Source of the DNA: Trichosporon coremiiforme
Taxonomy: Eukaryota > Basidiomycota > Tremellomycetes > Trichosporonales > Trichosporonaceae
Direction of reading: 5' to 3'
Assembly: GCA_039545355.1 (NCBI GenBank)
Contig: BCJJ01000025.1
Coordinates: 460,820 to 524,819, forward strand
DNA length: 64,000 bases
Shown: positions 32,262 to 42,042 of the stretch, in pieces
How the letters are laid out: each line of letters opens with the position of its first letter
Position numbering within the stretch: the stretch's first letter is position 1
Program-made: the position numbers and the translations under genes
The notes under the pieces: generated by a model
What the model saw: only the letters and a program-made list of their open reading frames with translations
Database searches by the model: none
What the model was told of the DNA's origin: nothing

Positions 32262-35187
32262 AGGCAGTAGCCTCTACCTCTCAGACAGCGGGAGATCGGC
32301 AGAACCGAAGTCAAGTCGCGTCAGCTGCCGGAAAATTGGAACGCGAGGACAGTCTAAAACGTCTACGATGGAGGAGGCTTGCGCCCCTATTCAAGTGACA
32401 GCCCGACGGACGCGTGCTTGAGCTCAGCGGCACCAGCATACGGCATGGCTGCGAGGTGGGTCGCAGACATGCAGCTCGATGCCGGGGCAGGCAGGTGCAC
32501 GACATGACGAAGATTGCTGGATTTCATCTGTTGCAGGGTCGCCGACCCTGAGGACTGAATGCAGCTGTTTTGGTACAGTTCATGGACGTAATGGTTGCCG
32601 TCTGTGCGTTCTTGAAAAGCTTCGGGTTGCTAGCGTCGGACTCTGCACCGTCCCTAAATTCTAGCCTAGTCTCCGACCGAACCAGCTGATGTCCGTAGCA
32701 CACTCGATGTAATGAAGGCGCATGAAGGGGCGTCATGAGATGGGCGGCGGCCCTTACCATCTTCTTCCGATGGAGTAAGGCAAGCGAAGGAAGCAAAGCA
32801 TGACTGAATGACCACTGCGTTGGCTGGGCTTGGCAGATCGGGGACCTGCGCTGCAGAGCACCTGGCGGTGCGCTCCCTTCGCCCTCGGCTTTGGAAGCAT
32901 TGGACCACCGTAGGGGCCGTGCCAGGCGTGCCACGACATGGAATGCAGCACTGTCTCGCGTCAGCCAGCCTTACGGGCCTGCATCAGCCATGGCTTCATT
33001 GATTGGGTGAGGGACATGTAAATCTCGATGGCCTTGTTTTAGCGCCGACGATGGTCCCTCCATGCGATCGACTGTCCATCGCGGTGAGCCACAGGATACA
33101 ACGACCTGAGGCTGATCACCGAGGCAGGGTAGACCCCGCAACCTAGACCTATGAACTTGACGGTCTGCAGCCCACCACTCATGGCGCCCGCAAACGTCAG
33201 GAATAGAATGCGAAAGTGGCCGCGCCGAATAGCAGCTCGCGATAGGACGTGCGCGCGCGCTGTGCGAGGCTTGCCGGTGCGCCATTTGCACAGCAATGTC
33301 GGTTCGAGCCGCCGCCCGACGGGAGAAGGCGAGAAGGTTGCGAAGGGGCCGAGAGCCGAGAAAAGAACAGTGCTTCGTGCCGCGATGTTGGCGCCGCCAG
33401 TTCTGCAACGATCTGTGAGTTCTTGGTTTTGCAGCCGACGCCCTTTGCTGCGCTTGGGCGCCCTAGTGACGGCATGCCGTCTGAAGCTTGCAAGCTTGCT
33501 CCAGCCGCAGAGAGGCAGCGCTTCTGGCGAGAGGAAGGAAGGTACGGGGCACGAGCAGACAGAACAGGGCCAGCCAGGAGCCGAAAACAGCACACAGGCG
33601 TGTGACTCGCGCTCGACCGACCGACAGCCGCATCATATCGCCAGGTCCTGTCGTGCACAGCGCCGATCTGATGCGCACGGCCCCCTCTGTGTGTGCAGTG
33701 TGCTGGAGATCGAGCCAAGCCCAGCGTGCTTGCGCAAGGTGCAACAGGTCAGTTCCCATTCCAATCAGGGACGAGGCCTGAATAGAGTTGGCGAGATTAA
33801 TCTGAGCTTTGTGGTGCCTTCCTCGGTGCCTCGCAATCACGCTGCTCCGTCACCACTGGCATTAGCAGGGCTCCGAACGGGTTCTCCCTGCGGTAACTGA
33901 GGTCACTGACAGGCGGGGCAATCTGAGCTGCGACGATTCAATCTGTGACCTGACGAGAAGCCGTCTAAGTGCGCCTCCGGCCTTGAACGAACCTTGTCCC
34001 AGAACCTGGCACCTTCCCGCTACCGTCAGCCTAGCAGCCTGCTGGTTTACGACAGCACTCGAAGGCTCGCGGTCTGCCCAGAATGCTCAATGCGCAGACT
34101 CGCTCGGCCCTCGTGTACATCGGAAGGCGTACGTCACAGTGCACGATTGCGCTGTCTCTTGCATGGTAGCTCTCCCGGCAATGGCCAGATATCACGGACC
34201 GTCACGCCAACCCACGCCCATGACAGCATTGGGCTCCCCAGAGGCCCCAGCGTGCCCGGCATGACGATGCATGACGGTCATGACGAGCCATGCACAAGCG
34301 ACGCCAGAATGCACTGGCCAGTGGGCCCTGCTAGTCTGCTTGACTTTTTTTTGACTTTTTAAACTCGCAGTCCAAGCGTTAAGCTCGGCGAGTGGCGAGG
34401 CATGGCAGAAGAGCTGAGAGAGCAATAAACGACTGGTGTGCTGGCCGGTTGCTCTGCTCGCTTTCGGTCACTCGTACGGGTCGTTTTGGCCCCATCCTCG
34501 TAAATCTTTTCGACGTAGGATCCTTGCGACTCTTTTCTCGCACTGAAACTGCGTTGCAATATGCGATCCTTGGATCCGTGGATTCGCGCGATCCACGATC
34601 CACTCTTTGCCTCGATCCTTAATGCGCGCTGCCTGCCTAGCGTGCACAACGTGATCCATGGGTGCGCAATGAGGGAAGGGCATGGAGGGCTGACGGGGTT
34701 GAGGGGTTGAGGGGCGCAGTGCTCGGTTGCAGAGCTGGCAGAGGAGGAAGGGCGACAGGGCGCGTAAGGCATGACACTCTGCATACCGCCTCCTGGCCAA
34801 GCGCAAAGCGACTCGGCTCCTCTGGGTTAATACCGCATGCCCCGTTCGAAGTTGGACCCTGAAGGTCGATGTTCCTCAGGACTTAGTCTTTGTTCCTGGC
34901 GTCATGTCTCCCAAGGCAAAGCTTACGCCTGAACTGACCTGACATGCTCGTCGGCCTCGAGTGCTGCCGGACCCGACTCCCGTACCCCCGACCCACAACC
35001 CAGACTCCCCAGACCCGCCAGATGCTAGACCTAAGAGACCTGTGACCTGCAACAGCAGGTTCGTGCAGGGCTATCTGTTACCGGGGGACCTGATCTCGCC
35101 CGCTGGCCGCTGGGCTCTGTTGCTGCCCGCCCTCTTTGCGCCCCCCAGAAGCCCTTCGACTCCTTCGATCCCGGTACAGAGCCTCTG

Positions 35188-35195
35188 TATATAAG
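35188..35195 (+). promoter_or_regulatory. TATA box of the aquaporin gene
   Basis: TATATAAG about 145 bases before the ATG, followed by a pyrimidine-rich leader. The clearest TATA box in the window on this strand. Confidence 0.6.
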
Positions 35196-35339
35196 ACCCA
35201 GCCTCGCCCTGCCTCTTGTTTTGCTCCGGGCTCAACATTTCTAGCATCTAGCAACCCAGCTCTCGCTGTTCCTTGCTCGTCGCACTTCTCCTATACTGCT
35301 CACACTCTTGACGTTGGTACAGCCATAACACAGGCCACA

Positions 35340-37435
35340 ATGTCCGACGCCATGCTCCCCACGCACAACGGCGACCTCTCCGCCAGCTCCTCCGGCCACA
35401 TCCACGAGAAGAGCCGCGAGGGTGGCCCCCAGACCACCGCCCCCGGCGACCTCGTCGTCAAGAACCGTGAGTAGCTTCTGAGCTCTGGGAGCTGTGGAGC
35501 GACTCCGTCACCTCTGCTATTCCTTCACCGTCATTTCCCCCTTGCCCCCACTTCTCTCGTTGTCGCCCCGCTTCTCCCCTGCTTTCCTCGCTGAGGAGCA
35601 CCTCTACTAGCTCTTCAGTTAGACAGGTCTGGGGCGCAGGGCCGGCCGGTAGAGACTGGAGTCGCACAACACCTGTCACTGGCCTAGTCGCCTGGCGGGG
35701 TCAGGCCGAACATTTTTCTCTTCCGTTCTCCCATAAGCCGTATGTCGCAGCGCCGCGTACTGCCTAGCCGCAGCAGATAGTGTCTGTGCGTGAGTGGGTG
35801 GGACCGTGCGTGACTCATCTCGTCTGAACTATTTCGAGACAGTCGCGAACGGGCCTGCGCACCCCGGACCGCGCGGGATGAGTGCAGCTCGGCACTGGGG
35901 GGGGGCCCTCATGCTTCATGCCTACTCCGTCTGCCAAGCTGCTCCGTGTCTCAAGGAAGGTTTCGGGCGCATGCGCAAGTATGTGTAGAAGGAGTTCTGG
36001 AACGCCCGCCGCCTGTTCTGCACCACCATGACCATGTGCACCACCTTCCCTGCGCCTTTGTTACCTCTACCCCCTTGCATACATCGGATGTGGAACCTTG
36101 GCAGGCTTGCTCCGAGGAGACCGAGGACGGACGAAGTTCTGAGGGACGGCGGGGGACGATGACGCGCACTGTGACGATGACTCCTGGAGCTGGGTGACGA
36201 CCAATGACGCTAACTTTTCAGACGCTATCGCCTGTCTGGGCGAGTTCGTCGGCACGACGCTCTTCCTCTTCTTCTCGCTCGGTGGTACGAATGTCGCCCT
36301 GCAGGCTGCGAACACGGTCACTGGCAACGTTGAGGATGGCGCTTCGACCTTCAACACCTCCAACCTGTGAGCATTGCATGGCGCACTGTCGGTGCTGCGA
36401 GGAAGACTTGGGACACGATGGCGGGGCCGCTAGGCTATTAATGATCGTTATGGGCGGTGTCATCCTGGCACCGTCATGTGGTGCCCATTGTGGGGTTCCC
36501 AAATAGGGGACGAAAGGGGCCAGAAAACCATAACAACGGTTACGTGATTCGATCTCGCCATGCGGGTCTGGCCGGTGGACGGGTCTGGCCGTGATCACCG
36601 ATCACCCAGTCCTGGTTCTGTGACGTCAGCCGCAGCCGCCCCTTCGCCTTCCTCCGTCTACGGTCCGCACGTCCGCAGTGCCCGCACTGTATCAGTCAGT
36701 AGGGACAGCACGCTGACAGCCAGGTTCTTCATCGCGGTCATGTTCGGCGCCTCGCTCGGCACCAACGTCTGGTGCTTCTTCCGTATCTCTGGTGGTCTCT
36801 TCAACCCTGCTGTCACGACTGCGTTCGTCATTGTTGGTGCCATCACCCCCCTCCGCGGCGTTCTCCTCTTCATCACTCAGCTTATCGGTGGTCTCGCCGG
36901 GGCTGCTCTCGCTGATGTCCTGACTCCCGGCCCTCTCCTTGCTCAGACCACTCTCGGCGGTGGTGCTTCGGTCTCGCGCGGCTTCTTCATCGAGTTCTTC
37001 ATGACCTTTATGCTCGTCACCTCGATTCTCCTCCTCGCCGGCTTCAAGAACCGTGCCACCTTCATCGCTCCCCTCGGTATCGGACTCTCGTTCTTCATCT
37101 GCGAGATGTTCTCCGTCAACTACACAGGTGGCTCGCTCAACCCCGCCCGTTCGCTCGGCCCCGCCGTGGTCAATCACAACTTCCCCAGCTACCACTGGAT
37201 CTACTGGATCGCGCCCCTCTGCGGTGGCGCACTCGCCGCCTGCTTCTTCCTCATCCTCAAGTACATCAAGTACGAGACCAACCTTGGCCCCGACTGCGAC
37301 GATGACGGATTCACCTACGGCTACCAGCTCGACATGCGCGACCGCATGGAGCGCGTCGAGAACCACCTCGCCAACCTCTCGACCCACTACGTCCCCGCCG
37401 GTCGCCAGACCGAGGGCAACAAGGTCATCGCCTAA
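35340..37435 (+). CDS. AQY1: Aquaporin (MIP family water channel)
   Basis: Three exons (35340-35466, 36222-36366, 36724-37435) give 327 residues with six hydrophobic segments and two NPA boxes, GGLFNPAVT and GGSLNPARS. NPARS rather than NPARD marks an orthodox aquaporin, not a glycerol facilitator. The N-terminus is a ~45-residue hydrophilic leader; the C-terminal tail (about 50 residues) is cytosolic and charged. Aligning on the second NPA to AQP1 and yeast Aqy1, the aromatic/Arg filter reads Phe, Glu, Gly, Arg: the usual His of helix 5 is Glu (FICEMFSVNYTG). The two introns are 755 and 357 bases, very long here; both have normal GT donors and branch-CAG acceptors. The second intron contains a perfect TGACGTCA. 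Membrane water transport, perhaps in freeze or osmotic tolerance, is inferred from the family. Confidence 0.93.
35897..35905. repeat. Poly-G run inside aquaporin intron 1
   Basis: Nine G, then CCC, within the 755-base intron. Confidence 0.85.
36621..36628. promoter_or_regulatory. CRE palindrome in aquaporin intron 2
   Basis: TGACGTCA inside the 357-base intron. Same octamer as in the GPP1-GPD1 spacer. A third copy, at 47582 in the kynureninase gene, overlaps a splice branch site, so chance matches do occur in this window. Confidence 0.25.
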
Positions 37436-38870
37436 GCGCGCTCTTCGGGCGAAAGCGGGGCCCACCCACTGTGTGGTCATCATCCATTGATCCCATCCAT
37501 CGGCATTTACTCTACATCTCTCGGCATCGGTCCTGCATTTCTGCACGGATCTCCGCTCACCCGCCAGGGTGTGCATGGTCGACTCCTCTGTGCTTAAGCA
37601 TGGTGTATCGACTAAACTAATCAAGAACAATAATCTGCGTTCTCCATCCCATCCCCTATAACTACCTACAGAACTGCATCCGGCAGTGTCTGGCCCGCCC
37701 ACGCCCGCTTAATACATACCATTCACGCATTCCATGTCCATACACACGACGCACAGGAGTGGCGGGGCGGTTTCTCTGTAAGCACGTATCTGTTTTATAT
37801 GCATGTCACTAGGTTTCTCCTACAGATTGTCGCAAGCTCCTATGACGTCGTATCATCGAACCTGAAACTCGTCGCAGCGGGCAATTCGTGTGTCACACGG
37901 ATTGCGGCAGTGACTAACTCATCTTGTGACACTGGGCTGATAACAGTGCAGGCCATCCACCAGGCAGCCGAGGTGACTCAGACTCTCTTACCAACGTACA
38001 CAGAACAAACCACCCTGCTTCTCTTCGCTTTCGTGCTTGCGCATTCTGCCGGGGCCAATCTGAACTTCTTCGCAATGCCGCTCGACCGGCACCGGCAGGA
38101 CATCCACAGCGGCGCGCGCCGATACCGACAATCCGGCTCACATCAGACAGAGCAGGGCTCTATCCCCTGTACTCGAGCCCCCCGCTTTTCCCTTCGCCAT
38201 CTCCTTATGCCGTCCCCTTCGTTGTCCTTTGCAGTCCACGCGCGACATGAAAGATTTCGCGTGCGCGAGGATCTGCGCCACTGTCTGACCGCCCAGTGGC
38301 CGCCCACTCGACTGAAAGCAAGATGTGAGACATATGTCCGCCTCCGGGGCCCATGCCTAAGGTCTCCTGGGGAGGCGTGGCACGCCCGCCGGCGCCACCG
38401 CCGCCACTGCCGCCACCGCCGTCCCTTTCATTAGGTCCCAGGAAGCCTCCGTACTCTCCGTACCCTCCGTCTCAGCTCTCGCACCAAGGGGCTGCCCTTT
38501 CGGCCTCGTGAGCCCAGATTCAGCCCGGATTGAGCGTCCGCCAACTCCGAAACATCAGTGCGAGACCTGCCATACCCATGTGCTCCCACCTGGCAGAGCC
38601 TGAGCGAGACGGGCTTAGCGAGGTCTCTGCCTCGCATGCCATGCCTTGCATGTCTCTCACGCCTCACATGGCAGAGGCGTTTCTCTCACCAGCCTCCTAT
38701 TCAGTGCCTCGAACAGACGGGCAAACCTTCGCAGACGTAGGCATTGATTGGAGTAAAAGCTTCATGACACGAGGTGGTGAGGCGTCGGACGTCGGAAAAA
38801 ATATCATTGAAGTTGGAAGAGGTTGGGGGGGTGGGGGGAAGAATTGGGTAGCAGGGAGAGCCAAAAAACA
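37436..38870. other. Intergenic region after the aquaporin
   Basis: About 1.4 kb with the aquaporin 3' UTR, a GCC/CCG trinucleotide-rich patch near 38385-38426, and G-rich runs at 38824-38838. A 211-codon open frame at 37799-38434 has no family features and is not reported as a gene. Confidence 0.5.
38863..38868 (-). terminator. RNA polymerase III terminator of tRNA-Val
   Basis: Six T on the tRNA strand, three bases after the tRNA 3' end. Confidence 0.8.
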
Positions 38871-38956
38871 TGACCTCTGGCGGGGTCGAACCGCCGACCT
38901 TATGCGTAACTCTGCAAGTGTTAAGCATACGCTCTAACCAACTGAGCTAAGTGGCC
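38871..38956 (-). tRNA. tRNA-Val (anticodon AAC) with a 12-base intron
   Basis: Cloverleaf visible on the minus strand: acceptor GGCCACT with AGAGGTC, D-arm GCTC/GAGC around AGTTGGTTA, anticodon stem TATGC/GCATA with loop TTAACA-C, and T-arm GGCGG/CCGCC around TTCGACC. A 12-base intron (CTTGCAGAGTTA) sits at the canonical 37/38 position. The A box and B box are intact. The acceptor has one A-A mismatch at pair 5-68 and a G-U at 2-71. Discriminator A. Confidence 0.85.
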
Positions 38957-39153
38957 GTGTGTTACAACCTTCGTAAGGAGCTTACATCCGTCCTGAGCGG
39001 AGTTCACAAGTATTCCGCTCGCCCTCATGTCGCCCCACGGGGGTTGTCGTCATGTGCGCGATGTCGGGGGCTCTCAATGCAACGTACGGACAGAGAAAGG
39101 AAAGTTATTTGCTCTCAGCAGCTTCCGATCTCCTTCATCACCTGAACGACAAG

Positions 39154-41782
39154 ATGGTTAATGATGTCGGCGAACCGTTGACAAAGAAACGGAGCAGTGA
39201 GTCCCCGCGCACGGAGGTGGTTGACGGCAGAGCTCGCGGGCTGACGCCTAGGGCCGGACGCGCTGGACGCTGGGGTCGCAAAGCGGGCGAAGACGGACGC
39301 TGACGAAGAAGCGGAGGACAAGATGGAGGTGGAAGAGGACGTTTCTGCCCCTCAGAATGTCAAGGGCAAGAGCCGGGACACAGGTATCACAGAGAAGAAG
39401 GCGGACAAGCAAGCAAGTATCAAGCTCCCGATCGAGATCATTGGGCGCGTGTTCGATTTCTACTATGACTTGGTGCACGATGGTGAGCTGTCTTGTTCGT
39501 CCTGTTAGCTGACTCCAGACTGGTTCAGAACTAACCGACACCGCGGTCTCCTGACGCCGATGCTCGTGTGCCGAGGCTTGCTCCCACTCGCGCGGCGCTC
39601 GTTCTGGTCTCATCCGCATCTCGACTTTGATGCTCTGTACGCTCTCCTCGACGGCGAAGACGGGGGGCGCCTGCAGCGTCTAGCGCCGTACTTCGAGGAT
39701 GTGCGACACCTCACTATCCGGCCAGGACGGCAACTCGACAGCTTTGCGAGAGACGAGGAAGCGGCGCTGGACTGTCGATTACCCAAGCTCGTGTCTCGCT
39801 GCCCGCACCTCTGGAGCCTGTCTTTGCTCGACGTGCCCGTGTTTAAGGGGTTCGACTCTGTCGTCATTCTCGAGACTCTCCGCCTTGCAGCTGGTATCAA
39901 GAAGCTCCGACTTGAACTGCAGCTCATGAACCTCGCGATCGAGGCGCCCGGGCATCTCCTGAACGCTGCTGAGCGCTGTTCCCGACCCGATCGAACTGTC
40001 GTCGGCAGCATAAGGGATCCGGCAGACATGATCCAGCCGTTCGGACTCGAGGGACAGGCGCGTGACTTCCGGGCCCGACCGGACGAGATGTCCGAGTGGT
40101 GGAGCAGTGTTCTGAACGAGCAGACATTTGACGGTCAGAGGGCGGACATGACGCCGCGCGCACTCGCGCAACGGCCGACATACGTAGCGAACGGCGCGTA
40201 CCCGAACCCAGTGCCTGATGAGCTGGCGTTGAAGGACTGGAAACCATACATCCCGCCAGAACTCGAAGTGCCCGAGTCTCTGAAGAAGGGCGGGGAGTGG
40301 GACGTTGACGCGATTACGAAGGCAGAGTACGCCGCCATGATGTCCGTTGTATACTACCGCGACACGGCCAAGCGACAGGCGGCCGCGAGGTGGCTCAGTG
40401 ATCGCCCACTGTACACCGCTACAGGACGGACGTTCGACCAGGTCAACGAGGCGGAGGACTACTCCGGCCTCCCTATCAACCTGCACGATGCGCGGAAACA
40501 ACTTGCGCTGAAGCTCCGCTGGCGACTGCTCGACCATCTCCGCGCCCATACTCCGGACAGCCTTTACCTCGTATTCAAGGACCCGGCGGCCGCGTGCATC
40601 GCGCACGAGGCGTGGTTCTGGCAAGCACTCCCCGTTCCCCACGTCCGTGTTCGCATGGCGCGCGGCATGGATCCCGACGACGCCTTCTCCCTCGAGTCGT
40701 CCGCGACGTGCGTGCCGACGCGTGACTTGCGGCTCGGCGCACCCAGTTCGGCCGGAACAGGCGGCAGCACGGTCACGTTCTGGAAGACGACGACCTCGCG
40801 CCGCGTGGAGGCATACCCCTTGCACGCGCGCACTCGCCTCGAGCTCGTGTGCAACAGCGCCAAAGACCTGGAAGGTCTCAAAGCCCCCGACGGCGTGACT
40901 GTACTCCTAGGCGAAGGGGATCAGGACTGGCGCGGCGTCGAGCCTGGCGTCGCCCCTAAGCCGATGAGCGAGGAAGAGAGGGAAAGGCTAGTGCAGGCGT
41001 ACAGAGAGGATTACAAGGTCCACTTCGGCGGTCCGGACGAGTACGTCTCGTACGGCATGGTGGACGAGCACGCTGGCCCGGGCGAGTGGGGAAGTGACAG
41101 TGAGCCCTGGGCGGAGTTCGGACACGAGGACGACGAGATCATCGGCACGCCGCCGGCGGATTCGGACGACGAGGCGAACGACATTCTCGATGCCGACGCT
41201 CCCAACGGCGGTCCTGCCAGTGAACCCGCTGCCAACGGAGCCGGTGCTGGCGCTCACGGCGGAGGCGGCGGAGCAGGAGGAAGCGGAGGAGGGGGGGCTC
41301 AAATGGCAGCCCCACCACAACCCCTCCTCCTCCCCATCCAGATGCACCTGCAGCAACAAGTCCAAACCCTTTTGCATCAGTACATGGCACAGATGGCGCA
41401 CGAGCGGGCCCAGCTCGCGGCACAGCAGCAGGCGCGGCAAGCGACTCATGCACAATTCGTCCAGCGCGTGCAGGAATTGCAGGCGCAGTTGGCGGCCGTG
41501 GAGGCGATTGAGCTGACGCCTGGGCAGGCTGCGGCGCAGGCGGCTGCTCAGAATCAGTTGCAGCAGGTGCAGCAGGCTGTTGCGATACAGGAGCCCCAGG
41601 CTGCGGGGCAGGGAGGGCCGGGTGCGCAAGGCGGACAGGCGCGACAGATGGGACAGGCGCGACAGGGCGAAGAGAGTGGAGGAGTGCAGCAGGAGGGCCC
41701 CTCAGCGGAGCAGGGCCAGGCGATCGGACAGATGGCCGAGGCGCAGACGGCGCAGGATATCCAGGCTATGACGAACACGTAG
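39154..41782 (+). CDS. F-box-like protein with Gln-rich tail
   Basis: Three exons (39154-39196, 39252-39482, 39519-41782) give 845 residues. A bipartite nuclear signal is spliced together at residues 11-28 (KKRSR...KRAK). Residues 72-115 resemble an F-box (IKLPIEIIGRVFDFYYDL, then LTPMLVCRGLLPLARRSFW), and LRR-like text follows (CPHLWSLSLLDVPVF, IKKLRLELQL). The middle is not recognisable. About residues 690-845 are Gly-, Gln- and Ala-rich with a coiled Gln stretch. A role as substrate adaptor of an SCF ligase is possible but the F-box match is weak. The TAG stop is followed directly by more Gln-rich sequence: 34 open codons, then, in the next frame, about 33 more to TAA at 41974. The annotated end may therefore be a truncation. 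Confidence 0.78.
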
Positions 41783-42042
41783 CAGCAGGTCGGCGCCATC
41801 GCGCAGCCTCCAGGACATGGGCAGCAGTGGGCGCTTCTTCAGCAGCAGGCGAATGAAGAGGCGCTGTTGCTGCTCAACAGGCGTTGATTCAGCCGGCGCA
41901 GGCGAACCAAGCTGCTCTCGCGGCACAGTCTCAACTACTTCAGACCCAACCTCCCGCCGATGACAATAGTGGGTAAAGAAGTAGCACAGATCCATAACCC
42001 TTATCAAATCTATGTATCAGTATTCATACAGTGGGTAGAGGG

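Larger units (their letters stand above)
29807..35339. other. Gene-poor 5.5-kb region
   Basis: The longest stretch without a supported gene. Open frames of up to about 250 codons occur on both strands, but none has family motifs, they contradict one another, and the usual short introns with branch sites are absent. It contains C and G runs (30747-30756, 31535-31543), a duplicated 12-mer (32236-32259), and a 15-mer with a 12-base palindrome present twice 997 bases apart. I see no terminal repeats, reverse transcriptase or transposase. It could be decayed mobile DNA, a noncoding-RNA locus, or a long promoter for the aquaporin. Confidence 0.5.

Noticed and set aside
33151..33900. 249-codon plus-strand frame in the gene-poor region
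   Set aside because: Low-complexity, overlapped by several rival frames, and without splice-site or promoter support.
36692..37702. 336-codon open frame antisense to the aquaporin
   Set aside because: Acidic, repetitive translation that crosses an exon-intron boundary of the aquaporin; no family marks.
37799..38434. 211-codon frame after the aquaporin
   Set aside because: Starts in likely 3' UTR and ends in a GCC trinucleotide repeat; no family signature.
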